This document shows positions 31,454 through 45,000 of a stretch of 64,000 nucleotides of DNA, in pieces (within the stretch, counting starts at the first letter, position 1; the number at the start of each line of letters is the position of its first letter). The notes beneath the pieces are model-generated. The model was not told where the DNA came from, did not search any database, and was given only the letters and a program-made list of their open reading frames with translations. The stretch covers positions 1,302,001-1,366,000 of the forward strand of contig JACSVZ010000038.1 in NCBI GenBank assembly GCA_014706295.1. Reading direction: 5' to 3'. A program made the position numbers and the translations under genes. Source of the stretch: Lycocorax pyrrhopterus obiensis. Taxonomy: Eukaryota; Chordata; Aves; Passeriformes; Paradisaeidae.

Positions 31454-32984
31454 GGTAAGTCTCTCTCTGCACAAGCTCCATCCCACAGCAGCAGGGTTGT
31501 CACTCACCTTCCTCAAGGCCTTGTGAGGAAGCAGCTTGTCTTGAAGCCAAAAGTCCCAGTGCTGGGTTTGTGCAGCCTCCCTCCTGCATGAGCTTCAATG
31601 CAAAACATGGACTGGGGAGGCTCAGCCTACACAGGGTTTTGCTCTGCTGTGAGTGAAGAGGAGGAGATGAGGTCAGGGTTTAACCCCCAGGTGTCCCCAT
31701 GGCGGGCTCTGGCGCAGTACTGGGCTGGCTGGGCACCCTTTGGGTGCTGCTCTTGGCTCCTGCTGCTGCTGTGCCACAGCTGAATGTTTGCAAAAACACC
31801 CTGGCACTGCCCACAGCGGGCTTTGGGCTGTGCACAAGAGGAGTCCATGCCCGGGACCCCCAAATTCCACTCTGGACTGCCCACTCCAGGGCTGGTCCCC
31901 AGTGTTACCAGGGAGATGGAAGCAGAAGGGATGTAGACAGGGCTGTAGTGGGCAGGGGACACTTTGGGGTTTGTGGCCAGGCAAGAAAAATTGTTTTTGA
32001 CACCTGCTTTTGTGTATCACCAGCCCAGCCTGGGCTCTGAGCTGTGGAGGTACTTAAGGTCATTCCCAAACTGGCTGGGCTCTGCTCAGTGAGGCCACAG
32101 GCATCAGCTGAACAGCGAGGAGGAGTTTTGGTCTGGCCCCAGAGCCCAGCAGCTGCACTGGGGTAAAACTTGGCTTCTTTATCCTAATTGAGGGGTTGGG
32201 AGGGAAGTTTGGAGCCTGTCCGGGCTGTGGGGCTGGTGCCAACTGGGAGCAGTGGGCTTGGAGGGTGGGGAGTTGGGTCTCTTGGGGCAGTTTGGAGTTA
32301 GCTGAGATTGCTCCCACCTGCCTCCCTGTGTCGGCGAGCTGAGGAGGGCTTGGAGAAAGGCCCTTGCCAGGGGACTGGGATTTGCTGTGAACTGCAGGAT
32401 GATGCTGATGCAGAGGGATGGCGTCTCTTGCAGTCCCTTGCAGAGGCTCTGCCACAGCATTTGAAAGTGAGAAAAAAGTGTAAATAGAGAGGCTTCATAA
32501 ACATCTTGTAAAGACATCAAGCCTTGTAAGTATCAACTCTGACCCTTCACTGAAGGTGAAAGTGACTGTTACCCAGGTGAGAAGAAGTGCCTGAAAGCGG
32601 ATGGTCTGTCACACTCACAGCCATGAACGGAGCAGGGAGGCTTTGGCAGAAGGGCTGTGGTGTGTTAACAGCTTGTTTTCTGTTTCTGTCCGCAAGCCTC
32701 GAGCAGCGCTCAGGGGCTGTGTGTGCTCCGAGGCCACTAATCCCCAGGCCCAGCTGTAGGAAGTCACTGACCTGTCACACAGGTGGGAACGCCAGGGACC
32801 AGGAATTTCTCTCTGGCTACAGCTTCCATCAGCTGATACTTCTGACAAAACACTTGGCTTCTCCACTCCCCCCTTGGCAGCCCCTGGGCTGCAGCCTGCA
32901 GCGCTGCCTTAGAGCGCGCTGAGCTCTGCCGTGCTCCGTGCCGGCGTCTCCTGCTCGGGGTCGTACCTTGCACGGGGCTCCCAA

Positions 32985-33060
32985 ATGTCAGACTCGCTGC
33001 TCAACCACTCCTGGCCATCGTTTTCCAAGCGCTGGAAGAAGAGATGGTCCTTTAAGCGAG
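32985..33060 (+). CDS. ARHGEF18: ARHGEF18 exon 1, N-terminal coding exon
   Basis: ATG at 32985 opens a peptide with the core [19 protein letters not shown], ending CGA G|gtaatg (phase 1). That phase fits the next exon exactly (G|GG). The peptide is basic and aromatic, which could favour membrane or phosphoinositide contact (inference). There is no other in-frame ATG upstream before a TAG at 32910. Recognition comes from phase, donor quality and composition rather than from a remembered human counterpart. Confidence 0.7.
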
Positions 33061-36000
33061 GTAATGGCCTGTGGGGACCGGGGGCTGAGCGTGTGGTGGG
33101 AGCTGGGCTGTGGCAGGGACAGCCTGTCCTGAACTGAGCAGGTACCAAAGAACCCCGGGGGCCCCAGGCAGAGCTTGTTCCGAGGTGCCCCCCGCTCCTC
33201 CCTGCAGGGGACACTGCCTTAATGGTGGTTAACGCTTTTCCTTCCATTTAATCTTCTTTTCAAGGCATATAATTGCCTCCAGGAGCTGGGCAATGGGTTA
33301 AATATCAGCCTTCTGGTTTTGTAATAAGTTTGTTTCGTGGCTGGCAGTGAGCTGGAGGTCCCGGTGCTTGCAGACAGCTGTCTCTGCACGCTGCCTGGCC
33401 AGAGTTTGGTGTTTGAGCAGATGTGGGGGAAAAGATTCCTCCGGTCTTTCAGTGAGGGCTGATGAGCAGAGCCCCCGTGTCCAGAGCCCTGGCGGCTTGG
33501 GTGGCCCTGGCTGGGCTTCACTTTGTCCAGCAACAGGGGTGGGAAATGGCAGCAATTGGTGTGAAGTGGCCTCATTTCTGCATGTGGCGCCGTGACTTGG
33601 AAAGAGGGAAGTGAGGGCCCTGGGAAGCAGGACATTTGCAGTCCTGGAGGAGCCAGACACTGCTTGTGTCCCTGTGAGCAAACACTGCCTTCAGGCTGAT
33701 GCTTTTGGGTACCTTTACCTGCAGCATCAGAGCTCCTGCTACTCTTTCTCCTTCATTATTCCCCACCCACTCCCAGTTCTCTTCTGGAGTGGATGTGCAG
33801 GAGACCAAGATCCAAACTGAACAGTTGAGGGAAGATTAATTCAGAGCAGGAGGCAGAGTCCTGCAGGCTCTGATGTGTGGTGAGCCCCAAGCAGCTCCCC
33901 CAAGACCCAGCTGGACACCCCACTCCAGCCTCCTCAGTGCCATGCTTGCTGGGGGGGTTATGGGCTGGCTGGGAAGGCTCAGATGGGCTGATTTCTCTAA
34001 CGAATGAATCAGCCTCATGGTGCTCCCAAGCACTGACTGCTTTGGAGAGGGCCTGGGTGCAGCCAGCTCCCTTCAGCAGGTGCTTGCAGGGCAGTTTGTC
34101 CCGTTGGGGCTTGTGCTTGTGCACAAAATGCTCAGGTCTCGCTCAGCCCCTCTCCCACGTTGATGTTCTGTAGTGTGGCACTCGCTGGTCCATGTGGCAC
34201 AAACCATCAGTGTCCCGCAGAGCCACTGCAGGAACCTGCACAGTGACTTGGAGGGACTCAGAGGGGCTGCAAACCCCCCTGAACCCCGCTGAGACCCTTC
34301 AGCTGAGAGACAGCAGAGAGCAGTCCTGGCTCCCTGCTCCTCTGTGCCCATGAGCCTGGCCCCAGGCACGGTGATAAGGCAGCAGCTCTGTACAGTGTGT
34401 TACAGTGTGGGACAGCTTATCTTCCCCTGCTCCTGCCCGCAGCCAATCCCCACCGCTGCCAGGGCTGGCCATGAGGGGCCCACGCCAGGTGAGGGACTGC
34501 ACTTCAGCCGATCTTGGCACAGCGAGTTCAGCACTTGCTTTCCAGAGGTTTTTCCCTATAACTCTGGACACCCTGCAACAGGATATGTGAAGGGCAGCTG
34601 GTGCAGGGCCAGCAGGGCAGGGGTGGGTCAGGGGAAGATAGAATCATTTTTGTTTCTTGTCTGTGATGCTCTGTGGTTTCCCAACAGTCTCTATCCCTGA
34701 CTGCTGGGAAATGCCCAGACATTCTTGTCTTTCCTTCCTCCTGGGATTGTTTCACAGAGCAGAACTGCCCAGTGCCTTTGTCCTGCCGTGTTTGGTGTGG
34801 TCTTTCCCTGGTGGGAATGCAGACAGTGTTTGATGTTGGAGGATGTGACTGGTGTGGCCAGAGCTCACATCCATGTTTTCTTCTGACGTGTCCCCTCGCA
34901 GCACCAGCCTGGCTCCGGGGTCACTCGGGGACATGCGGCATCCTGCACCAAGCCAAGGGACAGGCAGGTGAGGATGGGACACTGCTGACAGGGCTTGTTC
35001 CAGTGCTGGCTGCTCTGGTGCTGTCACCTGCTGTGACACCTGTGGGTGCAGCTCCAGTGACCAGCCTGTCCCACAGAAACCAGCAGAGCCGCTTACAGGA
35101 GAGAGGGTTTGAGTGGAGGTCTGAATTGGAATTATGAAAATCTCTGTTGGGATCCCAGTGGCCTTGGGCACAGTCGCAGCAGCATGAAGCCTTCTTCCTT
35201 GAGCCAGAGTCACTCAGCCAGCTGATCCCGCTGTCCCCACAGCATCAAACCCCCTGAGACCATCCCAGGCTGTCACATGCCGTGGATGCCTGTCACTGCT
35301 TCCTTCCTCCCCACGCAGCAGCCCGGAGTCATCATGTTTCACCCGTGGGAAGCTCTGGCAAAGTGCAGGACTCATCCCAGCCCAGCCAGCGACGCTTCCT
35401 CCCAGCTCTGCCCTGGGAATTCCTCTGAGGAGGCTGCTCCCTGCAGCAATAACCTTTTATGGTTTCCAGCCAGAGACGAATTAAGCAACTGCAATACCTA
35501 ATCTGCTTAATGTTCTCCTAAAGCAAACAGTATTTGTTCTTGAAAGTGTCATTTTGTTATCCCATCTCCAGCTTCAGCTGAGGAAAGGTGACTACTGCTG
35601 TCTGCCAGTGCCTGGGGGGCCGAGATTCCCTGTCCCCTTGCCACCATGCCGGGGCCTGGGTCCTTCCAAACAGGCAGAGTGCGGGACACTCAAGGGGCTC
35701 CAGAGTCTGCCACACTTGCTGACACATTGGTGACCACCTCGATCGTTGATACGGGGATGTTCACAGCCCCCCAGACCTGCCTCCTTCCTGTGTGTGCTCC
35801 ACGCTGGTCCTTCCTTGCCCATCATCCCACAACCTGACACCCAAAGGTGTATTTTCCCCATGAGCCCCTCCGTCGCCCCCTTGCCCAAGCACCTGCTCCA
35901 CGCTCGGTGCCAGCCCAGCCTCTGCAGTGGGAGCCCGGCACTGCCGTGGCTGGTGCACACACATTGCCTAAAATGGTGTCCCCAAGGCTGCCGCCGTGTG

Positions 36001-39000
36001 CACTGCGTGCCGCTGCCTCGGCCCCGAGCTCTGATTTATCGCGTGTTGAACCGAGTGTCTGAAGCCTTCGAGGAGGATTTAAGTCCTTTGGTGGGTCTGG
36101 ACGGGGTCTGTTGACTGCAGCTTGTGCCTTGGCCAAACCCTGAGCCCTGCATGGCACAGGCACAGCACAGGGAATATTTTCCAGGCCTCCGAGGAGCTGA
36201 CTCTGTTCCAGGGATCCACTTCAGGGCTGCATGGAGCCTGGTGCAGGCCCAGAGTAGCCTTGGTGGGATGGCTGGACCCTGCTTGGGAGGAAAAAACTTG
36301 TTTTAGTTAAACCTTCAGGCCAGGGCCCTGGCCTCTGTCAGGCCACAGCCCTTGTCAGCTCCTGCTGCCTCCCAGGGCTTTGCTGCTTTCCCTGTGGGTA
36401 GTTCGCTGCTGAAGGGACGGCGAGAGCAGGGAATCTCCTTTTTCTTCCTGCCTTGGACTGGTATGAGCAGAAGCACCATTTGTCCTGGTCTCTCTGGGAT
36501 GCTCCCCACATCCTGGTTGCTGCCCCTGGGTCCATTCTATCTTAGCCTTCACCCCAGCCTGTTTGGGGGGTTCAATGGCTTTCACTGCCTGCTGAGAGCT
36601 TTGGCTGCTGTTTCCTACAAGCTCATGCCAAAACCTGCGCTGGTTCAAGGGTGTATTCACTTCAAAATGTTGATTTTTGATTGCAAGCTGAATCCAGGTG
36701 CACTGAGGAAAGCAAAAGGTGATGTTTAATAGCTCACTAAATCTCTGCCAGTTGCAGATGCGGCTCAGGGACATCCTGGGCAAGAGTTGTTCTGTTCATT
36801 AAAAATGTCATATGAAGTAAATTTTACAGCCTTGCTAGAAAGCCTGCTTCGAATTTTCCCTGGTCTTGTAGCTAGAAACCCCTTAATTAAAATAGTGCCT
36901 TCAGAATGGTTTTCTTTCTATATTATTTATAGTCCTTCATTTGAAACCATCCCAGACATTTGAATACACCAATTGCTCCTTAAAACAGAAAATCTGGCAT
37001 CTACAGTGTGCAGCGGGATCCAAGGAACAAACCTCCAAACTCTCCCTCACGTTTGCTGCCTTTTTCTAGTTGGCACCGTGCAATTCCTGGCTGAATTGTG
37101 TAGCTTTATAACCCACAGCAGGTTACAAGCTTTCCAAGAGTGTGTTTTTTAACAATATCTTCCTCATATTAATGTTTTTATGCTTGACTTTCCTTAAGTG
37201 TGATGGGTTTCTAGCAGTTTCCTGCTGGTTTTTCCCATTGGATAGATATGGCTGCTTACAGTCTTGCTCTTGTTCTCTACATCTTCAGAGATCCACCACG
37301 GTGCTTCAGCCAACAGCCTGGCTTTTTTCCTTTGCCTCAGCTGTGTGTGTCTCGAAGGAATAAAAAGCCTCCGTGAGTCATGCGATGGTTCAGGGATTGT
37401 GGCTAAGGTTTACAGAGTGTCTCGCTCCATAGGAATGTGCTTCAGTCAGCTGGACCATCTATTGTACCAGGAAACACATCCAGACCTTGGGTTTGTTTCT
37501 CAGTGAGTTATCAGATGGTGTACACACACTCAGGTTCACACTCCTGCCTGGGGAGAATGCACAGGAGTGATCTGGAACCGGGAGAATTATGTGCTCCCGA
37601 TATTGCTCTGCATATTCAGTGTTGCCTGGAGCCACTAATGTGCCTTCAGTTTGCCTCCCAATATCCTTTATTACCCACCCAGGCATCCTTTATTCCTCAT
37701 GGCTGAAAATAAAATCACTGCCAGTATTTTTATTCCTAGACTTCTGATTTAAATGTCCATAATGTCAGTAACAGACACCAAAATGTGCTTAATTCTTTTA
37801 CTGTGGAAAAAGCCTCTGCAGCATAGGACACCCTATGGGAGTCTGGCTGGGACAGTGCAAGCCTGGTCTGTCTCCTTGCACATGCTGCAGGGATGAGGTT
37901 TCTGCTGCCAGGAAATCCCTGCACCAGGTTCCTACAGGATCAAGGCTGCTCTGGTCTGGAGATTGCCCAGCATTGCCTGTCTGTGAAGGAGCAAAGGGCA
38001 CACGAAGCATTTCAGCGCTGCCTGATGTTACCTGTGGGTGTACAGCTGGTTTTCCACCCCTCACAGATGGCTGGTTACCTGCTGAGACCTTCTCTGTCTT
38101 GCAGGGTCTGACTGCAAGCCATGCTTACGGGAATTCACTGACCACCGCAGCCCTGCCTTGGAGTATCCCACCCCCAAAAGCTTCCTCCCATCCCTGACCA
38201 CTGAGGATGATTCCTTCTGCACCAGCATGGCTGAAGAGAAGGCAAGTGTCCCCTTTCCTGCTGCTACCACCGTGCAAGGCAGAGGCCAGGGGCAGCAAAC
38301 TGGGTGGTCAGCACCATATCCAGAGGGGTTTGTGGTGGAGTAGGAATGGGGGAAAGGGGTACTGATCCAGACTGTCAAGGAATACAAGATTGTATTGCTT
38401 CTGCTGCTGGGAAAAATCACATCTACGTGCTTTGTATCAGTGTTGGGGGGAATAAGGCACAGAGGGACCCTGAGGTGGTGGGGCTGGGGCAAGTCTGGCT
38501 GTGAGGGGCAATAGGGGAGGGTGACTATTAGAAAGTCACGTGCAAGTCTGGCCCTGCTCTGCACCCCAAGTTCTGCACACGAGGTGTCCCCTTCGCAGGA
38601 TTGGTGCGAGGCTCTCAGGCAGGATTTGTGCTGCCTTTGCAGGAGGACTCATCTTCCACAGAGCTGGATGTCCCAGCAGCAGACTCGCACAGCAGCACGG
38701 AGGATCTCCTCTCAGACTCTGCTCTCCACGGCACAGAATATTACAAAGATCTGGGACTCCTGAGTCTGCCGACTGCCAAAACAGTGCCAGACACAGCAGC
38801 ACAGCCAGAACAAGAATCCCAGACTGTGCCTGCCCTTCACTCATTGGAAGAGAGACCAAGGGCTCTGAGCAAACTGTCTGTGGATGTTGCTTTTTCCAAT
38901 CCTGTTTCCTGCTCGGTACGTTACGGCGAGGCCGACTGTCATTTTCTGAACAAAGGCCACCTGTGCTCCTGTGCAGTTGTGCCAGGTGATGGTACCGGCA

Positions 39001-42000
39001 CTTCTGAGCATCCTGCAGAGACAGACAATGAGCTGGACTGGCAGGAGGCCCAGGATTCCTTCCCCACGCTGGTGAGATCCATGTCCACCTCCCGGAGGCA
39101 CAGCTGGGAGAGCCCTCTGTCACCCGTGGACTGCAGGCGCAGGTACGGAGGGACTGTGAGTAATTTTTGATGTACACAATGCAATGGAGGTGTGAGGCTG
39201 GAGACATCACACTGCCCGCAGCTCCAGCTGCTGCTGGGTGGTCTCCCTCGCCTGTCAGCATCTGCCAGAGCAGCTGGACACCCACTGCTCATGTTGGGTG
39301 GGATGTGGAAGAGGAAGTGCTAGGGCAGCAAGAGGCTTTAATGTCTCCTCGGAAGCTGGAAGACCCTCTTTTCCTGGTGTTGGGGCTGGGAAGAGGATCT
39401 CTCATTCCTGTCTGGAAGGAATCTTGAACAGCATCAGTTGCCCCAATGACCTCCATGCTCTGGCTCAAAGGCAATTTTTCTCATCAAAGAGGGATTAAGA
39501 GAGCTCTGTCAAATCCTTTTTCTTCTTGTCTGTGAGTTGGCATGGTGGGGCCTGTGCCTGAAAGCACTGTGCTGGCCTCCAGCCCTCTGCCCTCCACGTG
39601 GCTGCAGAGGAGGTTGCGTTTGTAGCACGATGCTGAGCTCTGGCTGGGAGCAGAGTCAGGCCTGGCATTCCTGCCATCCTCTGCTCCTGCCACATGAATG
39701 CCTTGAGCTCCAGGTTCCTCCATGAATGCTTTCCCTGCTGACAAATGTATTGATCTCCCAGCTGACTGGGATTTAGGTGCAAGCCAGCAAGGACTATTTT
39801 TATCTCTCCTCCTTATACGGTACCCTAAAATTATCTCAGCCTGAAATCTTGGCAGTTCTTTATCAAGCTCAGACTTTAGTTCTCAGACCTATTGTTGTCC
39901 CATGTGCCATGGATCATTCACAGTTTATGCTGTAACAGGCACATGAGTAACGGTGGCACAGAGCGGCTGTCAGTGTCAGGGACATGTTCTGTCCCCTTGC
40001 TGGGTGATGAAGCACGTGTGAGCAGGAGGCCAGGGAAGGGGAATACACCCCACTGTTCCCTAAGCAAACGCTTCCTGAAGCCTGCCTGTGGCAGCAGGAA
40101 TGAAGTGACAGTGATCTGCAGACAGAACCCATGCAGAGACTAAGATTTTCCACTGAGCTTTATCCATCATTTTGCTTCTGTGTTGTTGTCACTGCAACAG
40201 CACTTGGTGTGCAGAACACTGTGGGGCACTGGGGGAGCTGGTCCACCCCTCATTTCCCAGAAAATAATTTTTTTCCTTCCTCAAAGCTGGGCCCTGGTGG
40301 GAGCAGGATTTATGGCATGATGCCACAGTAGTGATGTGATAAACAACATCATCTGCCACTTCTAGATGCCCAGAGGGACTTTCCTGGATGGCAGCTGACA
40401 GGGCAGCAGCTCTGGGGCAGGCAGGACAGGCTGCTGCCAGGGTGGCTGCACAGTCTCAGGGGTTGCTAAGAGATCAGTGTGAGCCGTCCAGCACTAAACA
40501 TCCCGGGTGACCAAGGAGCTGGGGACTCACTGGTGGCAGCCAGAGAAGCTGTTTTTAACAGGCTCAGGACTTGGTGTCCAGGCTGACGCTTCCTGTCATT
40601 TCCTTTCCCACGTGCCTGCTCTGGTGAGCCTCCTTGGCCCAGTTGCATGAGCTCGCTAGGACCACCCAGCCAAGGACATTGCAGGGGCTGTGCCATGCCG
40701 GGCACAGTGGGTCAGGTCTGCTCAACTGGCTTGTTCCTCTCCCCTGATTAGGTTCAGCCTGGATGTCACAGAGCTGGGCAGTGACCCAGAGCAGGACGAT
40801 GTGGAGAAGAGGACCCAGTCCTGCCTCCAGCCTCATGTGTCCCTTCAGCTGCCCAAAGGGGAACTGGGAGCCTGGAGCAGCAGCCAGGGTGGCACCGTGA
40901 TCAAAGTGGAGATAGAGCCCCTGCACCCAGACCTTGTGGCCAGCCCCGGCTTGCAGGAGGTGGTGAGTGGGGAGGGCTGTGCATGGGGGCAGCAGGGCAA
41001 TCTGGGGGTAAAGAAAGCAACACACACATGTGTCAGCTGCAGGCTGGACTCCTTCAGTGCCAGTGTGGAACCAGGAGGTCTGCAGGAATCTCAGCAAGGA
41101 TGGGCTTTCTCAGATAAACTGCCCCATCTTGTGGGATAAAAGCCCTGGGAGCTGCCTGTAGTACAGCCTTCTTTTCCTATATATTTAGCTGGAATTTCCC
41201 TTGTGCAACCTGTGCCTGGTGCCTCTTGTCCTGTTACTGTAGCTCTAAGAAGAGTCTGGCCCTATCTTCTTTCTAATCCTCTGTCAGGTAGTTGAAGACA
41301 GCAGTATCATACTCCCTCACACACTGCTTTGCTCTGGGGAATACCTTTAGACTCAATTAATATTGAAAGGACAATTGCATCACGGTGCTACATGTCCACT
41401 AAAAGTGAGAAGTGCCTAAGAAGGTTTCAGGCATGAGTGCCACTTACTCCAGCCTTCCTGGAGCCAACAAACAGCTGGGCCTAATGGTGTCCTGCATCAT
41501 AACCCTGACAAAACAAGAGGGAAAGGGTGAGGAATCACCTGTGATGGAGGCTCCCTTGGTGCACAAAGCACCAATGATTTCTGTGACTTCTACTTCTCCA
41601 GAAATGTGTCAGCAGTGGGAAGAGACTGAGGTCCAAGTCTGTCCCATCAGCCTGCGAGACTGTTGCCTCCCCCGAGATACCTCACAGTTACAACACTTCT
41701 CTTCCAGCTGTGGAAGGTTGGTATAGACTCTATGCCATTAAATGGGTTCAAGGTGTGATTAAAAAGATAAAAAATGGGAGCTGTGGCTTCCAGAAGTGTG
41801 GACAGCCTCTGCTTTCCCTTCTGCATGGTCCCAGGAGCTCCTGAAATACAAAGCCAAGCTGGTTGCGTCTGGCCCTGGCTAGCAGTGCAGTCTCAGCTCA
41901 GACATGCCCATCCCCAGTGACACACTGCCACATAACCTCCCTGTGGCTGGTGCATTGGTCACTGCCTACTCAAGTCCCACCTGTGAGGATTGCCCCAGAG

Positions 42001-45000
42001 CAAAATGTACAGGTTTCAGAGCCTGGGAAGTGGAGGGGAGGCTAGCTGTCATGGGGAAGGGCTCTGGGGTGGTACCAGCTCCTACCCTACAGCAAGCAGG
42101 ACCTTCAGCAGCAAATATAACACAGATTGTGGAGGGGAGGGGTAACACAGAAAAGTGATGTAGCCTTTGCTTCCCTCACAGAAATGTGGAGCACAATCTC
42201 CCTCCCTAACTGCTCCTGGAATTTCTTCCTTACCAATCAAGACAGAGTGGGAACCCAGCAAGATTAACAGGGTCCAGTTGCATAGATTGCAATGTGGTGC
42301 TCTGCGAAGGCAAACAAGAATCCCTGCTGAGAGCGTTTTGTGTTCCAGGTGTTGAACCCCCTGCTCTGGAGATGCTGGAGAAGGACCACGTGTCCCCAGA
42401 CCACGTGTACGTATTGTCAGTCCTGGCTGGTTTGAGATGCAGGAGATTTTTGAGTGTATCTGAGCTACTGTGCATGCAACAACAAAGGAGATCCCACTCC
42501 ATGCTGGGGCACAGCTGAGCAGCTGGTCATAAACCAGTGCCTGAGGCTTTGTGGGGGGCAGAATGTCTGTGCAATGGTATTTTCTAATCCCTTGCCTTTC
42601 TCTTGCCCCATCCTTGGTAGGTTAATTGTCCACAAGGTACTTCAGGAGCTGAAACATTACCATGGGTAAGTGTGTCTGGGAGAAGGATGTGTGGGCAGGT
42701 CACAGGTCTGCTTAAGACCCACCTGGTAAAGGACTCTTGGTCCCTTGAGGGGCAAATCCCCAGGGTACCAGAATCACTGATTTATTCCAGTGAAACCAGG
42801 GTAGAATTGCAAGGAGAAGGGGAATTTCACGTGCTTCCTCGGTAACTCTAAAAATATTCCTGCCCCATCTGGAAGATGAGTTTCAGCTGACCCAGAAGTT
42901 CTGCTCTTGTGTTCTTTGCTGTGTCTGATGCCTTTTCCCTGCCCAGGGTGAAGCAGAGAGCTTGTGTGCAAGAAGGCAGTGATTCTTCCCAGCAGAACCT
43001 CACTTGGTTTGAGTTCCTGTCTAACGAGTAAGTGAGATAGCAGGTGACACAGCCTTCGTGTTCTGAGAGCAGACTGATTTCGAGTCCCACTCCATCGAAG
43101 CTCTACTGCCCTGCTAATCCTGTGTGCAGGACACTGGTATCTGCAGGGGTTCAGCCAGGAGTGTGGCGCTGAACAAAACTTGCACACATAGTCTGAAAGT
43201 TCAGCTCCTTATTTGCAAGTGTCTCATTAACAAATGACATGGCCAAAACAGATCCTCCAGGAGATGGAAAGCTCACACTTGGGGTCCTAAAGTAATGCTT
43301 CAGTGAACTTCATCAGTAATCCCCCTAAGCTGGGCTTGGTCAGTGAATTTCCCCTTTTTTAAGAAGTTTTGGTCTCCTTTCAGAAATGAGGACAGTGGGA
43401 AGAGCGATAAAACAGAGAAAGGCACAAAGGTGATGCGACGTCTGAGTTCCCTGCGGAGCCGAGTCACCGGATCCTGGCAGAAGGATAAGGTGAGAGAGAG
43501 ATGTTGAATTTGTGGAAGGAATTGTTAAATTCTTCAAGTAGAAAAGGCGATCTGACCGTAGGGAACAGTTAGCTGGATTGCTTTTGGATGGCTGAGACCT
43601 CTATGTTGGTCAGCAGATGCACTGTGACCCCTAACGTAGTGGTAGTGCATGGAACTGAGTAGTGCATGGATCCCTGAATTCCAGCCCAGCTTGCTCCAGG
43701 GCATGTTCTAGATGCTTTCATCCCTGAATTCCAGCCCACCTTGCTCCAGGGCACGTTCTGGATGCTCTTATGCTGCCTTGGCACTGTTGTGCATACCAAG
43801 AGGAGTGCCTTGGCTGGGTGACTGCCTGGATCACTCTTTGTGGCAGGAGGAGCCTGCAGAGGGACAGCCAAGTGTGTCCTGCCCTTCATCACAAATAGAC
43901 TTAGACTAGAGGGACTGGCCCAAGCCTTGGGAAGGCGTTTGGGGAAAGCATTGCCATCCCACTGTACCTGCTGCCCATCAGCTTTCTGCTTGTTTGTACC
44001 AGTGGGGAAAGAAACGTGGGCAGTGCGAGGCCTGTGACTGAGCTGTGCTCTTCTCTCCTTCCAGGGTAAGAACAAAGATCAGCCCAAGGAGAGAGAGAAG
44101 GAGAAAGAAGCAAAGGAGACAAAAGAGAGGTGTAAAGATATCAATGGGCACCAGCTCGTGCCAGGGGTTTTCTCCAGTTGCACCAGCTGCTCACTGTGTG
44201 CCAAACCTCTTGGGAATAAAAGTGGTCTGCAGTGCCTGAGTGAGTATGGCTGTCACTGCCTGGCTCTGCCCCAGCCTGTGCTCCCCGCCTGCCCTCCAGC
44301 CCAGGCTGTTCTCCTGCCTAAACCAGCCCCCTGGATTGCTTCACTTCTCTGCCTGGCTCAACTCTACCCCACCACCCTGCTTGGCCTGGCTTGGTTGTTT
44401 CTCCAAATAGTCTAAATGATCTCTGAATCCTGCCTGGCAATAATTTATCCTCATTTTCTTTGGCCACTTGACCATTTCCTGCCCCTTTCCCCCAAGGAGG
44501 GTTCTAGGTCAACTTCTCTTTTATTAATTTTTTTTATTACAAAGTTCTGCTTTGCCTGAACAAATATCCCAACTGCCTGAGTGTAGTTGGATCTTTTAGG
44601 CTGTTTTTCACAGCTGCAGTGGTGTTTCAGCTCAGCATCTGCCCTGTGCATGGGCACAGGGATTTCTAGAGCATCCAAAACTTTATTAACTAACAAAAAG
44701 TCAAATCTTGCCTCCCAGGACCTGCATGGGTGAGGCTGTTGCTTTTCAGCTCTAAGTAGCGCCAGTGTGCATGGGCCCCTGTGCTCCCACTGCATCCACT
44801 GTGGCATGGCTTTGGCTGACAACCCTGTCCCTCCTCTTTGGGCCAGGTACTCAGGGCACTGAAGAACATTTTAATTCCCAAGGGATTGTCTGTGGGCAGA
44901 GAAAATTTTCTGGAAATTAAAAGACTGCTCTCTTTCTCCACCCTGTACCCTCAAGCAATGCTCGCTCTCCAGTGAGCATCTCTCAGAGGCTCTTAAGGTC

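Larger units (their letters stand above)
28331..32984 (+). other. INSR-ARHGEF18 intergenic and promoter region
   Basis: About 4.6 kb without a firmly supported gene. It may still include the distal INSR 3' UTR up to about 29.4 kb. It holds an antisense CR1 (29880-30085), a moderately CpG-containing stretch from about 31.08 to 31.45 kb with a candidate exon, and the presumed 5' region of ARHGEF18 near 32.9 kb. Confidence 0.75.

Noticed and set aside
31699..32040. Annotating the signal-peptide-like ORF as a gene
   Set aside because: Poor start context and no homology, so it is listed only as a finding.
38536..39285. 249-codon minus-strand ORF
   Set aside because: Antisense shadow of ARHGEF18 exon 3, whose sense frame matches the known protein and has fitting splice phases.
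41412..41726. 104-codon ORF around 41.5 kb
   Set aside because: Wrong frame over the true exon 5 (41602-41716). Only the other frame matches ARHGEF18 and joins exons 4 and 6 in phase.
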